Positions 36,501 through 49,027 of a stretch of DNA of 64,000 bases are shown piece after piece. Position 1 is the stretch's first letter; each line of letters starts with the position of its first letter. Source of the DNA: Atherix ibis (taxonomy: Eukaryota; Arthropoda; Insecta; Diptera; Athericidae). A program made the translations under genes and the position numbers. The notes under the pieces are model-generated. The model was not told the DNA's origin and made no database searches. It was given only the letters and a program-made list of their open reading frames with translations. The DNA lies in NCBI GenBank assembly GCA_958298945.1, contig OY282609.1:11080326-11144325 (forward strand), written 5' to 3'.

Positions 36501-38900
36501 TTTTACTCTTCAAACTTTTAAAGACTCATCAATAATTATTATCTCATAAAATAGCTGAGGATATTATGTTGCGTAGACATATAACAACACACACAATCTT
36601 GGTGGGTATAAATTTTTTCATATTGAACGTTTTTTCTTTCATATGCTAACCATATATAAAAATTATAAAAATTTAAATAAATATTATTAAATTGTTTTTA
36701 TTATTTAACTATATGGCAAACGAATATATATTTTATTTTAATATAATGGTCATTTGATGAAAATTCTTAAACGGACTAGTTATATAAAAAAATTGGATGA
36801 TTCGCTGACGTTTTAAAAACGTTATGCTCTTATTCATTTTTTTTAAATAACTTATTTCACGCAGTACGTACAAATATTTATATTAGAATTTTTTTAAATG
36901 AAACCTAACTTAAAATTAAATTAAAATTAAATTAAAATAGAATCACTACTAACCACATAACATATTGTATATAACATGGAAGTTAAACATGAATATTTTG
37001 TTGTGTACATATATAATTTCTGCTTGAAATTCTTTAAACAAATTTAATATATATCGATATGATTTTTTTTGTGTAAAAAGACCTAAGCATTATAAAAATA
37101 GTGTTTGGAATATTGACAAATAAAATTATATTAAAATCAAATAAAAACTAAAAAATATTTTGAATGAATCAATGTTAAATAACAAGAAAATGTTAAATAT
37201 ATAAAATATTGAGAAAACAAATTATGAATCAATGTTAAATAACAAGAAAATGTTAATAACCATAAAAAAAAATTTTAGTCTCATTTCATTGAAATACATA
37301 GAGAATTATTTTCTAAAATTAGGAATGTACACTTTTATTAATAAATAAAACATTACGTAAATCCTAAAACGAATATTTTGTAGGCAGGGATATGTAATAA
37401 AATCTATGTATACGTATGTGACTAGAAAATACAATACAAATTAACATATAAAGGTTATTCATTAGAACATATAAATATACAAATACACAAGAACACCAGC
37501 AGAAAAATATGCTGCCTAGACAGTATACTCGAATTAGTACAATATAAACCAATATGCTCGGATATGATAGAACAGTAATTTAAGAGAGATTTTGCTATAC
37601 AATACACCTCTTCATATCTTATGTAAATTATATTCTATTTATGTAAACGAAAAAGTTACATGTTATTAACAAATAACAATAAAAAAATATTTTTACTTTT
37701 TTATTTACATACTTTATATAAATATTGATTAAATCATATCTGTAACTGAAACTTATTTCCATTTATTATTATTATAAGGATAAATATCAATACACTTATT
37801 CGCATACTCAAACTTCAATGTACACGAAAACGATTTCTTGAAATTTTTCTCAAAGTTTAATTTATATTTGCATTATATTTTTTAGCTAAATACTCTAAAG
37901 AGTTTGTTTAATTTTAATGATACTTTTTTATTTATTTTAGATAAAAAACATATTTAAGTTATGATAGTTTATCAAATAATATTGTATAGGACCTGTAAAT
38001 TAGTAAATTGATAAGAAATTATGTAATTTTTATAACCTGATATAGTAATACAAATTGGTAAATTTATACAACCACATTACGATTATTTTCTTTTCCATTA
38101 TTTTTTGTTATGTATTTTTATTGTTGTAAATTTTCTTATGAATTATAATTAAATTTCTTAGTTAAATAGTCTTTGATTAATTCAAAGAATTTAAGAAAAA
38201 TTATTCTACTTTCAGGTAACAAAAACAAAAACCGATTTATCCTGAATTTTATAAATTAAAAAATATTTGGAAAAGATTTTCTTCGATTTCAAATAAATTA
38301 AAACAAAAAATTTGACAGCCTAATAAGAATCAACAAAATGTATAGATTCTTTGAATGAATACATTTTATTTTTATATATGAATATTTAAAAAGTTATAGT
38401 TAACAATAATTAATAAAAAATATATTTAAAAAAAAACACTGACATTTCAACAATATATATATTCTTTATTAGAATTCCAAAAGAATTCCTGTTTATAAAG
38501 TCAAAAAATATTTTACATAACTACTGATAAAATCAACTAATATATTATAAGCTTGTTAATGTCCCAAGATGAAATATAAGCGTTAATAGTAAAAAATATT
38601 TTTTTGTTATGAAAAATATAAATGAAAGTGGAAACTTTGAAAACAATTCCTCATATTCGGAAGCAATTCGAAAAACAAAATCTCTTCATATACACATACG
38701 AAGAATAGATGAAACTTTGTTTCAATAATATTATTTTCGTGGCATTATAATAATAATAAATATTCAATATTTTTTTATTAATTTTGATCAATGAAGAAAA
38801 AAACGTCTTTAAGACAAACAAAAAATTAGTATAATTAAAAGAGTTAACAAACTACTTAATAATAGATAAATAAATAAATAAATAAAAGCAAATTTTAAAT
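33540..38900. other. AT-rich non-coding stretch upstream of timeout
   Basis: No gene supported. It includes an imperfect tandem duplication (33770-33863, unit about 50 bp), an odd 17-nt palindrome GTCGCATGCCATGCGAC at 35050-35066, and a 33-bp direct repeat at a 60-bp period (37164-37256). The right end should hold the timeout promoter; no TATA box is clear. Confidence 0.5.
37164..37256. repeat. 33-bp direct repeat, 60-bp period
   Basis: ATGAATCAATGTTAAATAAC plus 13 further identical bases occur at 37164-37196 and again at 37224-37256, exactly 60 bp apart. Confidence 0.85.
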
Positions 38901-41900
38901 ATGGAATGGCTTCTTGCAAATCCCCAGATCCACAGTACATTTTCGTCGTTAGGATGTAAACAGGGTGACACATATACAATAAATCCTGATGTTCTGGGTA
39001 AATTAAATTCAAGATAAAAAAAAATATGCGATAAAAAAATATTTCTATACATACGGCCAAGTTTACATTTATGTATATGTAAATTTGGAATTGTATAAAA
39101 GTAATTTTTTGCGAAAAAATATTCTTTACTAATTAATAATTTTACAGTAACTCTTGGCGAAATCAATTATAAACTATCATGCGAGGATCAAACACTTCGC
39201 ACATATCGGCGAGCTATTGGATTTGGACAAAATGTTAAAAACGATTTAATTCCATTGTTGATTCATGCTAAGGATCCAGGCATCATAGATGCGACTATAA
39301 GGATTTTGGTCAATTTAACAGTACCTGTAGAATGCCTGTTCTCTGTCGATGTAATGTACCGGACTGAGGTTGGACGACACACAATATTTGAAATTAATAA
39401 ACTATTAATTACAAGCAAGGAAGCATTTACTGAACCGAGAAGTACGAAAGCTATAATCGACTTTATAAAAATAATGCTAGAGGATAGAAAAAAACTGTCC
39501 AATCACCAATGTGAAGTTATCAACAATTGTCTTCTATTACTTCGTAATATACTTCATATTCCGGAGGACAACATTGTCACTCAAAGGCATTGCAAAAATA
39601 CATGCACTTCGATGCAGAATCAAATACTATGGAATCTATTCACACAAAGCATTGACAAGATGCTAATACATTTAATGTCTTGTCCTCAACGTTCTACCTG
39701 GAGCGTGACTATAGTTCAATTAATTGCTCTTATCTACAAAGATCAAAACGTTAACACTTTACAAAAACTATTAAATATATGGTTTGAAACATCCCTCTCT
39801 GAAAGTTCTGAAGACAATGAAAGTAATACATCACCGCCAAAACAAGGCAGTGGCGATTCAAGTCCAATGTTAACCTCAGAACCAACGTCGGTTGGTTCTG
39901 AGGTTAACATTGGACTGACAATGGTTAGTAATATAAAATGAAGAAAAAAATTTGAGTTTATAATTTTTCCAAATAATATTTTGACATCCAATGAGAATAA
40001 TCAAGTTGTTTGCAATTTTCTATTTGCAACTGCAAATATTTAAACTTTTTTGTATTTTTGATAATTTTTTTAGATGAACTAAAAAATTAATTGAAACGGT
40101 TATTATTTGAAATTTAATTGCAGGTTATGGTAAACGTGAAAAGCTTGATAATCGGCGGTCATGCATGATAATTAATAAAGAAACAGAGACTACATTGCAA
40201 CAACTTAGTCGCCTTAGCCAGGAATTGCAGAATTCAAAGCATAGAACATCTGGTAAACAGCAATCAGCTTCTTACCAGACAACCGAGCATATTCAGCCAG
40301 CTGGTGTAAAACATTCATTGCACAAAAACAACAATAAAACTAAAGACACAAAGCAAAAGGTTCCTAGAAAGTTTCGACAAATCATGCGCTCAAATTTCAG
40401 CTAATCTTTTTTAATTAATTCTCATCAATATTTTGATTATGTTTTTCTAATAATTTAGATTAAAGTATCCTCACAAAATGGTGGAAATCATGTAAATCCA
40501 GGTCCATCGACAACAACATCTTCGCCGCCAAGTTCTCTTTCTTCATCAGGATCCGGAATAAATAATTCCGCCAATTCAAATACTAAAAAAGGAGAACTCC
40601 GTTCATCACAGTCTGAAACGTCCGACTGTGGTTATGGTACACAACTTGATAATCCTGAATCGATATCGACTTCAAGCAACGAGGAAGATATTCCCCAACA
40701 AAAACCAGTACATCAAAAGCCCCCAAATAATCAGAAACATCGTTACAATCCAAGCAAAAAATCTCGGATTGTTGTGACCGCTCAAGAAAAAAAGGAATGG
40801 AGACGGAAAAAGCTTGTAAAGAGGAGCAAAAGTAACTTGTAAGTAATTGTTTCAAATCAAAATTATACTTTTATTTTCTTGGCCTTAATTTTATAAATAA
40901 AAATATCCTTCATACCATTATCCTCATAAGGGAATATGTGCATCAATTGTATTTTACCTTTTATTTTTTAGAATAAATATGAAGGGCTTAGTACAACATA
41001 CTCCAACAGATGAAGACATATCGCATATTCTTAAAGAATTTACAGTCGATATCCTTTTGAAAGGATATGGTCATATAGTACATGAATTGCACGCACAACT
41101 TTTAAGTGATTTTGTAAGTGAAATTTTTTATCAATATAAGCTTCAAAGTCATAAGGTCAATATTTGGATGCTTTTAGACATTGCAAATAGATACTTCGCA
41201 CTTTTTTTGGTTGGTGACATATTTTCTAAAATTCGCTACGCAATTAGAACTTGACTTGGAACACATAAATTCTGTTCTTTCGTTCAATATTATTAGTTAT
41301 TTAACATATGAAGGAGTGAATTTGTGCGAACAGATTGAATTAGCATCGCTACATCAAGGCAGAGATTTAAAGCCTTTCCTTCGGAGAATACATTTGGTAT
41401 AATTTTCTGAGTTATTTTATTTAAAATAAATTAATTAAATATAACCACTCCTATGACATAATATATTGAAGTTGTGTAAAAAGTATATTTTTAAATAAAT
41501 ATTATTTTATTAAATATCATCTTTTAAGGTTGTTGCTGCAATACGAGAATTAATGCAGGCCTTAGAGACATATACTAAGCTTACTCATTTAAGTGAGGTA
41601 AACAATATAAAGGATGTCCCAAAATTCACTCAAGAAGTAATTATACATATCGGGCTGTATGATATGTGGCACCGCCTTCCACATCCATATCTTTCAATTT
41701 AGGCACAAAAAACTGGATTATCATTAACTGTTACTGCCTCACCAGCTGCATTTTCGAAGAATAATAAACGTTCTGAATGCATTTGTTTCTCAATAATCAC
41801 TCGTGTATGTTCTGTACCCTAAATGTGACAATTTTGTCGATTAAGCAAGCCATCAAGATGAAAATGAGCTTCATAGTAGAAGATAATTTTGTTCGAAAAA

Positions 41901-44900
41901 TCAGCATCCACTTGTGGTTGTTCCATAATCCATTCACTGTGCGTAGTCAGTAGTCTCCAGTTCTTGAGTCAATTGACTTTGTAAGCATGAAGACGCAAAT
42001 TGTTCGTGAAAATACGCTGTAGAGAGCTTCTCGAAATGTCCAATTCATGACCACGGTGCCGAATTGATGCTCTCCTCAACATTATGACGAACTGCTTCGA
42101 TGCTTTGAGTTTAACGACTTGTTAAAGAACAGCCAGTGTTTAAGATCACTCTTAAATTTTTTAATTAATCTCTTCACAGTTAATGAAGTTAAATCGCTAT
42201 TCCGACAATGTTTTGTACGAAAATTGCGAACTGCAGCTGCAAAACCTACATAATTTCTAAAATATTGCTCAACAATGAAAACGTGTTGTACCTTCGTGTA
42301 GCGATATATTTTTAATAATCCTGAACTGTTCGCTGTCACGCTGTCTTTTTTTTCGTTGGCAACACTTTCCCGCACATGTGGCGTAGAATTCAAATCTTGC
42401 GTGAGTTTGGGACACCCTATAGTTTTTTTATTCAATTTAATGTAGTTTATCTATATACATATCTAAATTAAATATCAAATTAACTTTATTTATAGGAAAT
42501 TTTTTATTCATTGTTTTTCTCGAAATATTACAGGACGATAGAAATTATTTAAGAATTTTACAACAGCAAATAAATGCTGCTGAAGACATACGCTGTCTCT
42601 TCCTCTTATTAATAAGAAAATATAATTCGAATTTACAAAGTAAACAATACCTTCAAGATCTAGTTGTCACAAACCACCTACTACTATTGCTCTTTGATGG
42701 TATTGCTAGAAATCCAGATAACCAGTATCATAATAGGATAATGAAACATATGTCACAGTAAGAAATATTTTTTTTTTAAATTCTATGATAAACATTAAAA
42801 AGGAAATTTGAATTCATTTATAAAACTCAGGTTTGCTACAGTTGAGGTAATGCATCAGTATGGATTATTATTGCAAAGCTTTCAAGAAAATGGTGAATTC
42901 GTTAATGATTGTATTTTCACAATGATGCACCACGTTGGGGGTGATCTCGGCCAAATTGTTACACTTTTTCAACCAAATATATTGAAAACATTCTCTCAAA
43001 TATGGAAAACTGAATATGGATTATGTGATGTAAATTTGAAAAATATTAAGTACTATTGACGCCTAATTCGGTACTTATGGCTTAATTATTTTTCTTAGGA
43101 TTGGTCCGATCTGATTTCTTATGTTATCAATAAATTTACGGCAACGCCTCAAAATGGTTTAATTCGAATGCCAACTCAATCATTAACCGAAATGACAAAA
43201 GAACATAATATGGAAACAACTATTTGGTATATAAATAAGTTTCTCTATACTCATAAATATGTCTACGTACATACACAAAAAAATTATTTTGAAAAATCAA
43301 TTTTATATTCACTTTTAGTCCGTGGACGCAGGATGAAATTGATACGTTGTATTGGTATTATGTACAAAGTAAAAAATGTAGAGACGTTGTTGGAAAAATT
43401 CTTACTCTATTTCAAAATAATGGAAATAAACAAAAATCAAGAATTTCAATTATACAACAATTATTACAACAGGTGTGCACAAAATATTAATGAATATTTT
43501 AATGAAAATAATAATCAATATTATTTTAAGGATATTATTACCCTTGTGGAATATGATGATTTAATGAATTTCGAAGATGCTGAATATGAAGCAAATGATT
43601 TAAATCTTCATACTCAGTCTATGGAGACTGGTGAATCGAACATTGAAATAACTGATCCAGCTAAAAGATCTCCTAATGAAATTGAAGTAAGATTTTTTGC
43701 ACAACCTATCTTTATTTAACTATAATAAATATATATTTATAATTTTTCAATTGAAATTAGATACTTAGGGATCGTCTTTTAAAAGAAGATAAAGGGAAGA
43801 TGATTGCTTGGTTACAAAAAGTTCTTTTAGAGTCCTGTTTTGTTAAACTATCTCTTTCCCAAGATTTATCAAAACCATCAGTTTCATTAGATTCGAATAA
43901 AAAGCATATAGTAATAATGGAACCTGTACCGCATCATTGTCTATGTAGGAAATATTTTCAAAGAAATAATTTTAAATTTTATATATTTTTTTTCCTTTTA
44001 GTGAAACGTAAACCAATTCCAATCGTCCCTTATAATAATGAACAGGCATCCATTTTACTGAATCAATCATTTGTACTTTTACTTCATAAGCTAGGTTTTC
44101 ATCTGCCTGATCCTGGGAGATTATTTGTTCGAATACCAGAATTTTGGACAGCTGAAATTATGTTTAATATCGCTAATAGACTTGGGCCAATTGATCAATG
44201 TAAAAATTACCATTTAAAAAAATTAATAAAATTTATGTTTAATTATAATACAATTATATTTTAGCAATTATTAAATTCGATTTAAGTCTGCTAAATGTAA
44301 TAGATACAAATACACTAGATGTGCCACCATCTGAAGGCAGCAATAGTGGAAATGAAGCTTTCGTTTTACCAAGGTCAAAGCACACTAATCCCCTAATAAG
44401 GTTTTGTCTATATACAATATAAATATATTTTTAAAAAATTACACATATTTAATATTAATTTTACAGGTATACACCTGATCCAATAGCTACTCCATCAATT
44501 CCAAATTGGCTACAAGTTGTTATGAAGAGTAAAAATATTTTAATTCAACCGTACGTGGATTTATATTAAAATTTTTGAACTTGATGATAACGTCTTTGTT
44601 TAAATAATGCTGCTTATAATTACAGAGATTCATCTATTGGAATAGAATTTGTTAGCACACCTATAGATACAATGAAGATTGATTCACCAATTGATGAACG
44701 AGAAAAGTTGTACGGAAGAATACTAGACGAAAGTGGAGCACCTGCAGGATCTCTAATACCTGCTATCTCTTCATTCGGAATGACTTCCGTCCAACGAAAG
44801 ACTACAACTTCAAACAATATTTGTAATGAAATGGTTGCCTCGATGTATAATCAAAGGTATTAAAAATCTTTCTGTTCGTGTTCAATCTATTACTTCTTGA

Positions 44901-45143
44901 TGTTCCATTACGAATTTCAACTACTCACGGTGATTATTTGAGTGTTTAATTTTCTCTTATATGAATAAAGTAGAGACATTTTTAAAAAATCATAATTTGA
45001 TTTTCATTTTATTTTTCTACTTAATTTCTTCTCAATTTGACGTGGATTTCTACAGTAACTGGGATACAATTTATGTTACAACCAACTTGACTAGAATGTA
45101 TGTCAGCGATGAAGATGATAAACAAAATTTAGAAAAACTATAA
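38901..45143 (+). CDS. timeout: Timeless-family replication-fork protein, timeout type
   Basis: About 1,214 residues over 18 exons: 38901-38997, 39148-(39894?), 40124-(40359?), 40459-40838, 40972-41113, 41178-41396, 41529-41597, 42534-42757, 42831-43029, 43099-43226, 43319-43472, 43531-43686, 43761-43944, 44002-44199, 44265-44373, 44467-44550, 44626-44856, 45056-45143; all phases agree. It starts [19 protein letters not shown]. The timeless helical core includes [35 protein letters not shown] and [13 protein letters not shown]; later [13 protein letters not shown] and [14 protein letters not shown]; a basic, Ser/Thr-rich linker (exon 4) separates the two halves. The [13 protein letters not shown] block is characteristic of the conserved timeout/mammalian TIM branch rather than the fly clock protein Tim. 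Family role: partner of Tipin, fork protection, S-phase checkpoint, cohesion. Exon 2 ends in a perfect palindrome and its donor is uncertain; the exon 3 donor is weak. Confidence 0.92.
39861..39916. repeat. Perfect 26-bp inverted repeat with 4-nt loop inside timeout exon 2
   Basis: Left arm 39861-39886, loop GTCG, right arm 39891-39916, no mismatch. The left arm continues a normal timeout coding sequence (..[11 protein letters not shown]), so the right arm appears to be the added inverted copy. It lies where exon 2 should end. Confidence 0.95.
41608..42421 (-). mobile_element. IS630/Tc1/mariner-type transposon in timeout intron 7
   Basis: About 0.8 kb bounded by inverted ends: AGGATGTCCCAAAATTCAC on the left, and CTATAGGGTGTCCCAAACTC when the right end is read inward. 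The minus strand carries a broken transposase: a helix-turn-helix region ([33 protein letters not shown]), then [21 protein letters not shown] and [14 protein letters not shown], then [14 protein letters not shown]. The usual SDE around the first catalytic Asp reads YYE, so that Asp is lost. Stops and internal deletions remove the segments between. It is inactive and, being intronic and antisense to timeout, is presumably spliced out. Confidence 0.8.
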
Positions 45144-45586
45144 ATTAATATTTGAATGTATTGAATAATAATTAAAACAAACAAAAAACAAAAAAAAATA
45201 CTATTTATTGATAAAAATAGCTTGAATAAAAACTTTTTCTATAAATATCGCTTTTATTATTTCTGTCCCAATTTTTATTTAAGGAAATCTAAACATTTTA
45301 TTAATATCTAGAATATAGCAGTTGAATAATGAATTACTATAAAATATTTACAAAATGAAAACTTTATCTGTACAAAAAAAAGTTGAAGAACATTAATACA
45401 GAAACTAAAATCACTGTTTGAGGCATCATCAAATAGTTCATGGTAATAGTGTAACCCAGTTTTTTATCTGCCTCGTTATAAATTCACCCTGGATAAGACC
45501 ACCTGATGGGATCGTATCATTTTTCATTGCTATAAAAAGCAATACAACTGAAAATTAAATTATTTTATAATTACTTTTCTTTCAAC
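45144..45586 (+). promoter_or_regulatory. Promoter of the trypsin gene: TATA box and GATA site
   Basis: TATAAAAA at 45531-45538 lies 49-56 bp upstream of the ATG, leaving a short leader. GATAAG at 45492-45497 precedes it. TATA plus GATA is the usual arrangement in midgut digestive protease genes of flies; gut expression is therefore inferred, not shown. Confidence 0.55.
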
Positions 45587-46482
45587 ATGTATAAACTTAT
45601 TCTCGTGCTCAGTTTCTTGGTATTTAGCCATTGTGCAGGTGATTTTTAATTAGCTACTCACATTTCATTGAGCTTAAATTTATTTTCTTATGTTATTCAG
45701 ATACTATTAAAAAAATTACAACAAAGCCAAAATTGGATGGTCGAATTGTTGGTGGATATAATATTAATATTACTGACGCGCCGCATCAGGTTTCCTTACA
45801 AATATCAGGCAGCCATTTATGTGGAGGCTCTATTATTGGGGAAAAATGGATTATGACTGCTGCGCATTGTACAAAGTAAGTATGCTTATTTTGAACAGTA
45901 AAGAAATGGTACAATTTTTTCTATTTCAGTAAACGATCGGCTAAGGATTTAACAATTCGGCTAGGAACATCTATGTTTGCTTCAGGGGGTGAAATAATAA
46001 AAGTGAAACAAATTGTTCAGCATAAAAAATTTGATTATGGCTCTATTGATTTTGATTATTCTCTCCTGGAACTCCAACAGCCCATTCAATTTGATGATAC
46101 AAAACAACTTATTAAATTACCTAAACTAAAAGAAGAAATAGCTGACGATACTCTATGCACAGTGTCTGGATGGGGAAACACGCAGAGTAATGAAGAAAGT
46201 CGCTCTTGGCTGCGAGAAGCACAAGTACCGATTGTGAATCATCAATATTGTTCTAAGGTATATGCAAAATATGGTGGTATAACAGATAGAATGGTATGCG
46301 CAGGATATAAAGAAGGTGGAAAGGATGCCTGTCAAGGTGACTCTGGTGGCCCTCTTGTTTCTGACGGAGTTCTATATGGTGTGGTATCGTGGGGTTATGG
46401 GTGTGCTAAACCAGAATATCCTGGAGTATATTCAAAAGTCTCTTTTGTGCGAGATTGGATTAATCAAAATAGTGGAATATAA
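45587..46482 (+). CDS. Trypsin-like serine protease (secreted)
   Basis: Three exons (45587-45638, 45701-45875, 45930-46482) give 259 residues. Residues 1-17 are a signal peptide ([17 protein letters not shown]). A short propeptide ends at the activation site DGR|IVGG. The catalytic triad is complete: His in TAAHC, Asp in DFDYSLLEL, Ser in GDSGGP. Asp six residues before the Ser ([11 protein letters not shown]) is the S1 pocket residue typical of trypsin, so cleavage after Lys/Arg is expected. The six cysteines of invertebrate trypsins are visible. There is no CLIP domain or long N-terminal extension, so a digestive enzyme is more likely than a clotting or Toll-pathway protease. It sits 0.44 kb downstream of timeout and 0.57 kb upstream of Elp3. 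Confidence 0.93.
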
Positions 46483-46853
46483 ATTATGTTTATATATTTT
46501 TAAATATTTTAAAAAGGTATAGTTTTTACGAGTTCATCATTCTTTTAAAATTAAACTCTATATTTATTTATTATACATAATAATATTACAAATGTATACT
46601 AGTTAAACAAATTGTTCCATTTTCCAATAATTCCGTGCGAAATTAGTCTACTCGTATAACACTTATTTATGTTGGTTAAATAAAACTAAAACTGTTAAAA
46701 CCCATGTGCACTTGTAGGGTTTTATTTATATCTTATAGAAAATTTTTATTATATAAATTAAAGAAATGCAAACAAAGATAATTAATTAACATTATACATA
46801 TAAATAAATATATAATACCTTATTAAAAGGTTGAATTAAAAACATAATAAGCA
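46483..46853. other. 3' flank of the trypsin gene
   Basis: AT-rich, with several AATAAA-like strings (for example near 46680) that could serve as poly(A) signals. Nothing else is seen. Confidence 0.5.
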
Positions 46854-47042
46854 TTAGAATAACTGAATTGAATGACATTTGAATGGTAACATATCTAAAT
46901 ATGAGTACACGTGCAACATAACCAATTGTGAAATAAATAAGATTGCCAGTGTCATTACGAAGACGTCAATTTTTGTTTTGTGCTGTTCTGCAACTTCTGA
47001 AATCGGCATTGGGTAGGGAATAATTATTGTGACACTAATCAT
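46854..47042 (-). CDS. Candidate 62-residue membrane micropeptide, divergent from Elp3
   Basis: An ATG-initiated minus-strand frame, MISVTIIIPYPMPISEVAEQ.., with one predicted membrane segment (about residues 28-46, VFVMTLAILFISQLVMLHV) and a short polar tail to a TAA stop. Codon use is less AT-driven than the chance open frames of the window. Its start codon lies only 6 nt from that of Elp3 on the other strand, so the two would need overlapping antisense leaders or one core promoter inside the other's coding region. I recognise no family; it could be chance. Confidence 0.35.
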   Translation of the reverse strand: MISVTIIIPYPMPISEVAEQHKTKIDVFVMTLAILFISQLVMLHVYSYLDMLPFKCHSIQLF

Positions 47043-47048
47043 TTTATA

Positions 47049-48994
47049 ATGGCTCGAGGAAAAAAAATAGGTGTGGAATAAAGCTCATTATTATCAAAAA
47101 TCAAATTATGTCTATTTCTATATTCTCTTAGGAATCGGGTTAAGCCGCGAAGAACGAACTGTAATTGTAATTGGTGAAATTATACAAGAATTGTTAACAG
47201 CCCATCAAGAGAAAAAAGATGTTAACCTTAATAGAATGAAATCTAGAATATCATCTAAATATGGGCTAGAAAGTTCTCCTCGACTGGTTGATATTATCGC
47301 CGCAGTACCGCAAGAAGCAAAAAAAATTCTTTTACCAAAACTTAAGGCGAAACCAATAAGAACTGCTAGTGGGGTAATTTTTTCCTTTCTCCAAGATTAT
47401 GGAAAAATAAGTGGCGATAAAATTGTTTTTCAGATAGCTGTTGTGGCAGTCATGTGTAAACCGCACCGTTGCCCTCATATTAACATGACTGGAAATATTT
47501 GTGTTTATTGTCCAGGCGGACCAGATAGTGACTTTGAATATTCAACGCAAAGCTATACGGGTTACGAACCTACTTCAATGAGAGCTATTCGGGCACGGTA
47601 TAATCCATTTTTACAAACAAGACATCGAGTGGAGCAATTGAAGCAACTTGGCCATTCTGTTGATAAAGTAGAATTTATTGTCATGGGTGGTACTTTCATG
47701 TGTCTCCCAGAAGAGTACCGTGATTACTTTATCAGAAATCTGCATGACGCTTTATCGGGTCATACAAGTGCAAATGTAGCTGAAGCTGTTAAATACTCGG
47801 AGAAATCCCGAACAAAGTGCATAGGTATAACCATAGAAACTCGCCCTGATTATTGTTTGAAACGTCATATATCTGATATGCTCTCATATGGCTGTACGAG
47901 ACTTGAAATAGGCGTACAATCAGTTTATGAAGACATAGCAAGAGACACTAATCGTGGACATACTGTAAGGGCTGTATGTGAAAGTTTTCATTTAGGAAAG
48001 GATGCTGGATATAAAATTGTTGCACATATGATGCCGGATTTACCAAATGTTGATTTTGAACGGGATATTGAGCAATTTATTGTAAAATGACAAGTTTTGT
48101 TTTATTACATTATATATTTAAATATTTTTTTTTATTATACAAAAGGAATTTTTTGAAAATCCAGCTTTTCGTGCTGACGGTTTAAAAATATATCCCACCC
48201 TGGTTATACGTGGCACTGGCTTATATGAACTTTGGAAAACTGGCCGTTACAAAAGCTATCCCCCGTCAACTCTTATAGATCTAATCGCAAAAATTTTAGC
48301 TCTTGTACCACCATGGACTCGAGTGTATCGAGTTCAACGTGATATTCCGATGCCTTTAGTAAGGTAAGTCGACATTATATGTGATCACAAAATAATAAAT
48401 TATATATAAATAGCTCTGGTGTTGAGCACGGTAATCTCCGAGAATTAGCGCTTGCAAGGATGAAAGATCTTGGTACTGAGTGCCGAGACGTTCGGACACG
48501 TGAAGTGGGCATCCAAGAGATTCATAATAAAGTAAGGCCATACGAAGTTGAATTAATCCGAAGAGATTATGTTGCAAGTAGTGGTTGGGAGACATTTTTG
48601 TCATATGAAGATCCAAGTCAAGATATATTGGTAGGCTTGCTTAGGCTGCGTAAATGCTCGCCGGAAACATTTAGACCTGAATTAAAAGGAAAATGTTCAA
48701 TAGTACGGGAACTACATGTATATGGATCAGTTGTGCCCGTTAATGCTCGTGATCCTACCAAGTTCCAGCATCAAGTAATTTAAATTTTTGAAAATTTTAT
48801 TTTGTTTACTAATACATATTTTTCTTTAAATAAAGGGTTTTGGAATACTTTTAATGGAAGAAGCAGAGCGAATAGCCCGTGACGAACACAGAAGTAATAA
48901 ACTAGCTGTAATTTCAGGTGTTGGTACCAGAAATTATTATCGAAAACTTGGTTATAAATTAGAAGGATTCTATATGACCAAAATGCTGTGCTAA
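47049..48994 (+). CDS. Elp3: Elongator catalytic subunit Elp3
   Basis: Exons 47049-47070, 47132-47373, 47434-48081, 48146-48363, 48414-48774 and 48836-48994 give 549 residues (human 547). The radical-SAM domain holds the CX9CX2C cluster motif ([14 protein letters not shown]) and is followed by MGGTFM, ETRPDYC and GVQSVYED. The GNAT acetyltransferase domain at the C-terminus has the acetyl-CoA loop HQGFG and [15 protein letters not shown]. Elongator forms the 5-carboxymethyl side chain on wobble uridine (U34) of tRNAs; Elp3 binds tRNA and acetyl-CoA. The first exon encodes only MARGKKIG. A 60-nt intron (47374-47433) is in frame and stop-free and could be retained, adding 20 residues. The 3' end converges with the SLC17-type gene. 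Confidence 0.96.
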
Positions 48995-49027
48995 ATAATT
49001 ATATAATAGTCTTTTTTAATTTACTTG

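Noticed and set aside
38809..39166. Minus-strand open frames of 83 and 104 codons at the timeout start
   Set aside because: They are antisense shadows of timeout exons 1 and 2 and have no independent support.
43168..43719. 183-codon continuous frame as a single timeout exon
   Set aside because: Consensus donors and acceptors split it into separate exons, and the real exon 11 is read in another frame ([14 protein letters not shown]).
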